In this document: positions 57,408-64,000 of the stretch, in pieces
Layout of the letters: each line of letters begins with the position of its first letter
Position numbering within the stretch: the first letter of the stretch is position 1
Source: Trichomonas vaginalis G3
Taxonomy: Eukaryota; Parabasalia; Trichomonadida; Trichomonadidae
Direction of reading: 5' to 3'
Assembly: GCF_026262505.1 (NCBI RefSeq)
Contig: NC_067204.1
Location: 12,914,522-12,978,521 of the forward strand
Length of the DNA: 64,000 bases
The notes under the pieces: generated by a model
What the model saw: only the letters and a program-made list of their open reading frames with translations
What the model was told of the DNA's origin: nothing
Databases searched by the model: none
Translations under genes and position numbers: made by a program

Positions 57408-60400
57408 ATGTCGGATGGTTCTTCAGAATTCGAACCAGATAGTTATTCATCAGGATCATCCTCGTCAGAATCAACCGACAATAGCGAAGTAGATAAAATT
57501 ATTGGTATAAACATACCAGAACTCGATACTTCGAATCCAAATTTGAAATTTTTTGTTAAACTAAAAGACAAAGCATATAAATACTGTGATTGGATGTCTT
57601 CTTCGTCAATATCAAATCTAAATCCTCGCAAAGTTAAAGTTTTCGAAGAAAAATGTTCATTTGGTCTTTTTCCTGTTGATTTCATTGAAAATCTTTATAA
57701 GCCAACAAGAGTAGATTTCGAAAAAGAATTTCTGATACCCCAAAAAATCCTTGCTAAACAAAAAATTAAAAATGAAGGGAAAAAATATTTAGTTTTATGG
57801 GGCAAGCTTCAAATTAAAGATGCCACATGGGAATCAGATCCTCCACAAGAACTTATTGATCAATACAAGAAAATTTTATCAACAACTCATGTTCCACCGA
57901 TTTATCAGCATAAATTAGACTCAAGCATCCAATTTACCAACAACACGATGTTGTTTAGTAACAACAATCAGCTCAAGAACTACCAATACGTTGGCGTTCA
58001 GTGGCTTTTCGATAAATGGAAAATCCAAAAAGGCGGAATCTTAGCTGACGAAATGGGTATGGGCAAAACAATACAGGCATTGGCTTTGATGCAAACACTT
58101 AAGTTTTTTTTCAAAGTAAAAGGCCCATTTCTAGTTATTTGTCCTCTCTCGACAGCCTTCAACTGGCAAAAGGAATGCAACGCTTGGACCAACCTGAATT
58201 CAATTGTTTACACCGGAAACGATGAAAGTAGAAATACAATTAAGAATTTTTGTATTTTTAACGAAAAATCAAAAGACAAGAAGATGAAAGTCGAACTAAT
58301 AATCGTACCTTACGATAACGCTATCCGCGATATAAGTTTCTTCCAGAAATTCCGTTTTGCCGTTCAATTTATCGATGAAGCTCATCGTCTCAAATCTTAT
58401 CACTCGAAAACGTATCAGGCGTTATCTAAAATACCAACACATTGCTCCTTCCTTCTTACCGGCACTCCAATTCAAAACGATCTCGAAGAATTGATTTCAT
58501 TATTGCATTTCATTGATCCTACAGCGTTTTCCAACATCGAGGAGCTTGCTTCTAAGTACAATACCTCCGATTTCGATCAAATGAAGGAGCTTTCTTCATT
58601 ACTTGAAAATTATATTTTAAGACGTAAGAAAGACACCTTCGAAAAGTCGATCAAACCCAAAGAAGAGATTGTAATCAATGTAGAGCTCACTCACGAACAG
58701 CGATTGATCTACAAATTGCTCTTGGATGACCATAGAGACGAATTATTACAAACTTTAGGTACTTCTTCACTCACTTCCTTCAAGAACATATCAATGGAGC
58801 TCCGAAAAATCTGTAACCATCCATTTCTGACCCACGAAACCCTTGTCAAAGAACAATACAAACAAAGAAAAGGAATTAACAGGGAAATGACCGAACAGGA
58901 AGACATGGAAAGCCTCGTAGGTGTATCAGGAAAGATGATTCTACTCGATAAACTCCTTCCAAAGCTAAAAGAAGGAGGACATAAAGTTTTAATATTTTCT
59001 CAAATGACAAAGGTACTTGATATCATACAGAGGTTCTTAGATTGGCGTAATTTCCACTATGAGCGACTTGATGGCTCAGTATCTGTTGAAAGAAGGTCAG
59101 AATCAATCGAAAGATTCACAACTTTCGATGATTCCTTCGTATTTCTTCTGTCAACACGCGCAGGTGGACAGGGTATCAACCTAACAGTTGCTGATACTGT
59201 AATTATTTACGATTCCGATTGGAATCCGCAAAATGATATCCAAGCTATGGCCAGATGCCACAGAATCGGCCAAGACAAGGAAGTAAAGGTTTACAGACTC
59301 ATTACGAAGAATTCCTACGAAGAAGAAATGTTCGAAAGAGCTTCAATGAAGCTCGGATTAGATAAAGTCATTACAGATGGTTTTGACGATTCCAACCTTA
59401 ACGCCGAGCAAATGGACATGATGCTTCGTAAGGGCGCCTACTACATTCTTAAAGATCAAGACGATGATGCGATAGATAAATTCTGCGCTGAAGATATTGA
59501 TCAAATTTTACTTCGAAGAACTAAAACTGTTGTTGACCATGCCACAGACTCAAAGCTCTCCAAGATCAGCTTCGATACCAACGAGAACGAAGTAGATTTT
59601 GGTGCGGACAATTTTTGGAGTCAATTTTTCACTTCATCTGCCGATACTCCTCTTGGCAAACGTCGGAACAGACCAGTAAATGTATATGCTCCTGCCGAAA
59701 AACTCATGAAGAAGAAGGAATTCAAAGTTGTCTTCCCTCAAATCAAAGATTCCGGATTAATCAGCGCGATTGCGAGTGTTGACAACGGAAACGACAAAGA
59801 TTTCAACTACAAGGCTGTTTCCATCATCTACTACCTCTGTAACACAGAAGAAGAGTTCTCAGACGATGAAGATCTCCAATCCTATAAAAAGAAAAATTCT
59901 GAGAAACCGAAATTTGACATGAGTCGGTTTGACATTTACAAAACCTTTTACAGGAAGATAATCAAGAACATAAATTGTTCAAAGACAATAGATGAAAACA
60001 TCCCTGATTATCTTCCATTTTCCGATCAATTGTTCATGTATTCATATTTCAAGAATGATCCTGATTTTGACAAACTCGTGAACAGCATCTATTTGATTGA
60101 CATGACAAGATTAGTTGTCTGTTATTCGAATTATTTGATCGACAACGGTTTGTTCAATTTCGGAAATTCTTTCCAAGTAGAACCTCAATGGACATCATGT
60201 CATGATTACGTTTTGTTGTACCAGAAGATGTCAAAGGAAAACATTATTTCTATGCTGGATAAAATCACTCCACAAAGAGCATTTAATTGGCCAAGTAACC
60301 CGGTTATACTTCACAGACAAGAAATTTTGTTTTTCGAAATTCAATGTTTGATTCCCAAAAATTTCTTTACTTTACAAAATCCGTTTTCTCCCAAACAATT

Positions 60401-61385
60401 CTATGACCACATGCAAGTCAAGCATGAAACAATGAAAGAGAATCAAGTAAGGAGATTGATGAGAGCAATGTATTTCTTCCCAATTGACAACATAAAGATT
60501 TTGATCGAAAGATACATTCTTTTGACAAAATTGTCTTACAGAAGCGAAATCATAAGAAGATACGTATTCATGCTCTTCAAGAAATGCAATTTCGAACTGC
60601 AAGATGTAGATCTAACTGATATTTCCATAGCAGAACTAAATTGGATTCCGAAAAATGCAATTGAAAGTTTGTCAAAACAGTTGAAAATTCTGAGAAAACT
60701 GCCAGAATTAGTGTCAAATATTGATGTAAACATGACAAATTTGACACCTACTTTACATGGCAAATTCCCATCATGGTGGAAACCCGAGAACACTGTTAGT
60801 TTGTTCAAGTACATTGCGAAGAATGGATTTTACTCTGTTACAGGATTATCTGTCATGACTGATTTCAAGGGAATTTTCAACGGCGGATCGGAGAAATTCC
60901 AAGCTCATATTACTAATGAAGCAACGAGGATGATTCCCCATTTCCCTGAAAATATAAAGGCGTTGAGTTTCCTTGAGAAAATGAATGTTTGGATCGGAGT
61001 AATTCATTGCGTTGTTGAAAATGCAGCAAAAATAAACAGCGCAGGAATTTTGAAGAAATATACTCCATCGATAAATGTCAATGTAGTTGGAGTTCCTAAT
61101 GATGATGGTGTTCCAATTGGATACTCCGCAACGAGATGCATCAAGAATAGTTTGTATTTCTTGTCAATAGAAGAAGGTCCTTTGTTCAAGATTAAGTTTA
61201 ACGGAAAAGTTTATTCTTCTCCAAATTTGTCTGAATGTTATTGTTCTTTACTTTTGTCTCTGCCTGAGAAAGAAGCAGAGCCTCTCTTTGATATGAGCAG
61301 CATCACATTCTTCGGATTGAATGCACCAATATTCGTCACAATGCTTCAACTCTCTGCAATGCAATCAAAAGAAAAGAAGAATTAA
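57408..61385 (+). CDS. CHD-type chromatin remodelling ATPase
   Basis: This 1,325-residue protein has an acidic Ser-rich start (10-30), two chromodomain-like segments (about 47-75, 'FFVKLKDKAYKYCDWM', and 100-155, 'KKYLVLWGKLQIKDATWE'), then a complete SNF2 ATPase. ATPase motifs are Walker A EMGMGKT (215-221), DEAH (about 323-326), 'LLTGTPIQND', 'STRAGGQGINL', 'SDWNPQND' and the arginine-finger helix 'QAMARCHRIGQ' (about 612-622). CHD proteins slide or space nucleosomes and bind methylated histone H3 through the chromodomains. The first chromodomain is degenerate. The long C-terminus (about 750-1325) contains a SANT/SLIDE-like helical region inferred from position; no PHD finger is present, so it is nearest CHD1. 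Confidence 0.93.
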   Translation: MSDGSSEFEPDSYSSGSSSSESTDNSEVDKIIGINIPELDTSNPNLKFFVKLKDKAYKYCDWMSSSSISNLNPRKVKVFEEKCSFGLFPVDFIENLYKPTRVDFEKEFLIPQKILAKQKIKNEGKKYLVLWGKLQIKDATWESDPPQELIDQYKKILSTTHVPPIYQHKLDSSIQFTNNTMLFSNNNQLKNYQYVGVQWLFDKWKIQKGGILADEMGMGKTIQALALMQTLKFFFKVKGPFLVICPLSTAFNWQKECNAWTNLNSIVYTGNDESRNTIKNFCIFNEKSKDKKMKVELIIVPYDNAIRDISFFQKFRFAVQFIDEAHRLKSYHSKTYQALSKIPTHCSFLLTGTPIQNDLEELISLLHFIDPTAFSNIEELASKYNTSDFDQMKELSSLLENYILRRKKDTFEKSIKPKEEIVINVELTHEQRLIYKLLLDDHRDELLQTLGTSSLTSFKNISMELRKICNHPFLTHETLVKEQYKQRKGINREMTEQEDMESLVGVSGKMILLDKLLPKLKEGGHKVLIFSQMTKVLDIIQRFLDWRNFHYERLDGSVSVERRSESIERFTTFDDSFVFLLSTRAGGQGINLTVADTVIIYDSDWNPQNDIQAMARCHRIGQDKEVKVYRLITKNSYEEEMFERASMKLGLDKVITDGFDDSNLNAEQMDMMLRKGAYYILKDQDDDAIDKFCAEDIDQILLRRTKTVVDHATDSKLSKISFDTNENEVDFGADNFWSQFFTSSADTPLGKRRNRPVNVYAPAEKLMKKKEFKVVFPQIKDSGLISAIASVDNGNDKDFNYKAVSIIYYLCNTEEEFSDDEDLQSYKKKNSEKPKFDMSRFDIYKTFYRKIIKNINCSKTIDENIPDYLPFSDQLFMYSYFKNDPDFDKLVNSIYLIDMTRLVVCYSNYLIDNGLFNFGNSFQVEPQWTSCHDYVLLYQKMSKENIISMLDKITPQRAFNWPSNPVILHRQEILFFEIQCLIPKNFFTLQNPFSPKQFYDHMQVKHETMKENQVRRLMRAMYFFPIDNIKILIERYILLTKLSYRSEIIRRYVFMLFKKCNFELQDVDLTDISIAELNWIPKNAIESLSKQLKILRKLPELVSNIDVNMTNLTPTLHGKFPSWWKPENTVSLFKYIAKNGFYSVTGLSVMTDFKGIFNGGSEKFQAHITNEATRMIPHFPENIKALSFLEKMNVWIGVIHCVVENAAKINSAGILKKYTPSINVNVVGVPNDDGVPIGYSATRCIKNSLYFLSIEEGPLFKIKFNGKVYSSPNLSECYCSLLLSLPEKEAEPLFDMSSITFFGLNAPIFVTMLQLSAMQSKEKKN

Positions 61386-61552
61386 AGTGTTATATTAAAA
61401 CTTATTTTTTTGTTCTAAATTATATTAAAATATTTACTTTTTATATATCAAGATTCAATTAGAAAAGGGAAAAGTTTGCCTCATAATATGCTAAATTATA
61501 AAGCATTATATAATATTTGAGGACATATCTGAAAAAGTCTAAATTGAATAGA

Positions 61553-62392
61553 TTATTTGACCTGAATGGACATCAGATAATCTTTTACATTACTTTTTGC
61601 AAGCGTGAAAGCTGTTTTCCCATTTTTATCCTTTGCTTCTTTGTTAGCTCCAACAGAGATAAGATATTTAACAACTTCAAGGTGACCTTTGAATGATGCA
61701 AAAATGAGTGGAGTCCTTCCGCTTTTATCTTTTCCTTCTTTGTTAGCTCCAGCCGAGATAAGATATTTAACAACTTCAAGATGACTATTTCCTGATGCAT
61801 AAATAAGTGGAGTAGATCCAGATTTATCCTTTGCTTCTATTTTAGCCCCACCAAAAGTAAGACATTTAACAACTTCAATATGGCCACCTTCTGATGCATA
61901 AATAAGTGGAGTAACTCCATAATTATCCATTACTTCTTTATCACAGTTGCATTTAATGAGATGCTTAACAAGATTAAGATTTCCTCGTTTACATGCCTCA
62001 TGAAGTACGTTACGACCAACTGATTGTGTCTTTTTCCAAAGCCCTTCTGTACAAGTCTTTGCAATCATTGCATGATTCTCTTCCGCAGAAAGTTCATTAA
62101 GGAAATTGTAAACGCTTTCAAAATCACTAGAATTCTTAAGTTGAGAGATTTTGATTAAAATTTCTTTAGGATCAGTATGCTTTTGAGAGATTTCGATTAA
62201 ATTATCTTTGGTATCAGTATGATTGTTACAACTTTGGGCCACTGTTGTTTCTTTTTCTGCATTTTCTCTTTGAGTCTGAAAATACATTGGTTCTTCAGGT
62301 TGTTCTTCTGTTAATTCATCTGTAGAATCAAGGAATTCTTTCTCATTTTGATTTAAAAAATTAATTATACCATCAAATAAACTGAATTTCAT
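61553..62392 (-). CDS. Ankyrin-repeat protein
   Basis: This 279-residue protein has an acidic N-terminal region (1-110) of the trichomonad type ('FESVYNFLNELSAEENHAM') and five ankyrin repeats (about 118-275) with the family's characteristic text 'GHLEVVKYLISVGANKEAKDK'. It is intact. Repeats 3 and 4 are nearly identical at DNA level, a sign of recent exchange. This subfamily (VKYLISVGANKEAK) is distinct from the LLISHG subfamily at 44.8-46.7 kb. The function is protein binding; the partner is unknown. It is convergent with the CHD gene (167 bp between stops). Confidence 0.9.
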   Translation of the reverse strand: MKFSLFDGIINFLNQNEKEFLDSTDELTEEQPEEPMYFQTQRENAEKETTVAQSCNNHTDTKDNLIEISQKHTDPKEILIKISQLKNSSDFESVYNFLNELSAEENHAMIAKTCTEGLWKKTQSVGRNVLHEACKRGNLNLVKHLIKCNCDKEVMDNYGVTPLIYASEGGHIEVVKCLTFGGAKIEAKDKSGSTPLIYASGNSHLEVVKYLISAGANKEGKDKSGRTPLIFASFKGHLEVVKYLISVGANKEAKDKNGKTAFTLAKSNVKDYLMSIQVK

Positions 62393-63820
62393 ATATATCG
62401 CTTGACAGATTTAAGGATGGTGTCTCACTCGCATGACCAAAGTTACATGAGACAAAATTAATATTGGAAGCATTTATGATATCCAAACAAGTGTATTTAT
62501 ATATAGTTCTTTCTTAACTTTTATACTATCTATTCCTTGTTATTATAGTAAGTAAATCTATGTAGATAATCTCTTATTTCTTATATCATGTTCATTTTTT
62601 TAATTTTTTTGCAAATAAAGTTTCACTATGGTGAAAGAAACTAGATTCATTTGATTGGTGCAGTATGAAAGATAATATGATATTGTACTTCTCACACAAT
62701 ATGAAAATGCCGGGTCACAAAAATTGGCCAAAATGCAATTTCGATTTCCTCAAAAAATTCTTTATTTTCTAATTCTGTCTGCAACATTTGATAGAACTTC
62801 TAAAGTAGAATGTTTTATCCTGATATCATTTTTCGTTTACTATTATTCATTATGCTATTTTCTATGCATTTTTCCAAAAAATGAAAATGACTAATTTTTG
62901 CAAAATCTCAACTTTGTTGAGCTGTTATCTCCAGCAAAAATGAATTTAGCAGGAACATTATATGGATAGGTATGTTGTTCATACTATGTTCTATATATTC
63001 TACAGTGACAATTATAATCATATCTGAAATGGACAAAAGATATCTCGATTGCGAAATTTCGAAAATCATCCTTTTCTAAATCTCAAACCTGAGCTTTCTT
63101 TTAAATTATGAGATTGTTCGTTCTTCCGAATCTGAAGCTCTGAAACTTATAATTCATCGAGTTATTTCATTTTTTTGCTTTGCTAGAAGGGAAAAAGTCA
63201 GCAAATAAAGGATTATAAACCTAGGCAAAGCAGTACAATTCTAGATTACAACATGTGTTGTTACTATAATCAATCTTATATCCTTTTAGGCAACTTCAAA
63301 TTAAATTTGTAATAAGTGTGCAATAACATGCCAATTACCAAATGATAAAATATTTAAAATAATGTATTAAAGGTATGTGAATGATAAAATAAAAAAAAAT
63401 CACATAAATAAAATCATAATTTCGCTAACCATCTAAAACATAAAAAATTGTCACCTTCTTTGAAGAAACATCTTATTCTTTTATATTTTATAACTTTTTT
63501 GTATAAACAATAAATTTTTTTTAAATTAGATTATATAATCTACTAAAATTTTTTATATTCTCTTCGAGTTTTTCGAAAAATTGCAGATATTAAGATACCA
63601 GTTATTTAGGTATATTATCAACTTTCTGCATTTCACAGTCGTTGATATAGGAGCATCATATCAAAAAAATACCATGTAGCATAAGATGATGTCATTGCAT
63701 ATGCATAAATGTCATATTAATAATTGAATGCATTCACAACATATTAGAGGATACACCCTTATATCTCTTCTTAACTTGGTTGTTATATCTTTATCCAGTG
63801 TTGAGATAATTACAAAGTTT
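62393..63820. other. Long intergenic stretch, no gene seen
   Basis: A+T-rich DNA. No long frame, RNA gene or strong repeat recognised. Confidence 0.6.
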
Positions 63821-64000
63821 TTATTCAGGTACCCGTGATACCCCATCCTTAAGGATCGAAAGGACATCTGAGTAGTTTACGATAGCAACATTTGCATTTC
63901 GTGTAGAAATATATAATTCTTTGTAATCAATAGCGAAAGAAGATTGTTTGAGAAGAGTATTGAACTGTTCTGCCGTCAAATGTGAATATTTCATGATATT
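63821..64000 (-). CDS. Possible 3' end of a gene running off the window
   Basis: The minus strand is open from the right edge to a TAA at 63821-63823 (60 codons). It has protein-like text: 'MKYSHLTAEQFNTLLKQSS', then 'IDYKELYISTRNANVAIV' and 'DVLSILKDGV'. An ATG at 63994 is inside the frame, so it could be a 57-residue protein, but a longer gene cut by the edge is more likely. It resembles no family I can name; the helical start and strand-rich middle would fit a domain end. Confidence 0.45.
   Translation of the reverse strand, partial: NIMKYSHLTAEQFNTLLKQSSFAIDYKELYISTRNANVAIVNYSDVLSILKDGVSRVPE

Overview
The window looks like nuclear DNA of a parabasalid protist, most likely Trichomonas vaginalis. 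Four things point there. The DNA is A+T-rich. The genes are intron-free and closely spaced. Many start 7-20 nt downstream of a trichomonad initiator (Inr; TCA+1-pyrimidine-W, typically TCACTTTTT). The ankyrin/DUF3447 proteins (for example the N-terminus MSNQDIHPNKY with 33-residue ANELLISHG-type repeats) are of the kind greatly amplified in T. vaginalis. I see no introns, tRNAs, rRNAs or CRISPR arrays.

Layout. 1-9.0 kb: two copies of a Cys/Asn/Ser-rich, beta-helix-like protein gene lie exactly 7,700 bp apart. Between them are a G3BP-like NTF2+RRM protein, an ankyrin protein and a compact XRN-type 5'-3' exoribonuclease. 9-10.2 kb: broken fragments of a coiled-coil gene and an ankyrin gene. 10.3-15 kb: an RPGRIP1-like coiled-coil/C2 protein (ciliary transition zone), a KDEL-receptor-like 7TM protein and a 7TM-RGS fusion. 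15.1-18.4 kb: a multiply broken alkaline-phosphatase-superfamily (MdoB/LTA-synthase-like) membrane gene, split by a 1-kb insertion flanked by a 9-bp near-duplication. 18.4-21.6 kb: a gene-free block with a 110-bp tandem array, a G+C-richer patch and a cluster of strong hairpins.

21.6-28 kb: a MATE transporter, an NQO-like flavodoxin-fold reductase, an Old-Yellow-Enzyme-like flavoenzyme and a tubby-like protein. 28.2-38.4 kb: a 1,274-residue tail-anchored KEEA-repeat coiled coil, a small unknown protein, a gamma-glutamylcyclotransferase/AIG2-like protein and a 1,155-residue acidic repeat protein. 38.9-46.8 kb: a Fringe/GT31-like glycosyltransferase, a tail-anchored protein, a minimal NOT2/3/5-domain protein, an armadillo protein and a frameshifted ankyrin gene. 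47.9-62.4 kb: a TKL kinase with an ARM/HEAT tail, a head-to-head armadillo/BTB-like pair only 28 bp apart, two unknown proteins, a CHD-type remodeller and an ankyrin gene. The last 1.6 kb is mostly non-coding, with the 3' end of a possible gene running off the right edge.

The genes do not form one pathway. Recurring themes are mRNA metabolism (XRN, G3BP-like, NOT), flagellum/transition zone (RPGRIP1-like, perhaps tubby-like and the armadillo protein), signalling (7TM-RGS, kinase), endomembrane/surface proteins and expanded ankyrin families. The most notable novelties are: reverse-oriented Inr elements just upstream of three ATGs that lack a forward Inr; the hairpin/tandem-repeat block at 19.2-20.4 kb; and the split MdoB-like gene with its unidentified insertion element.
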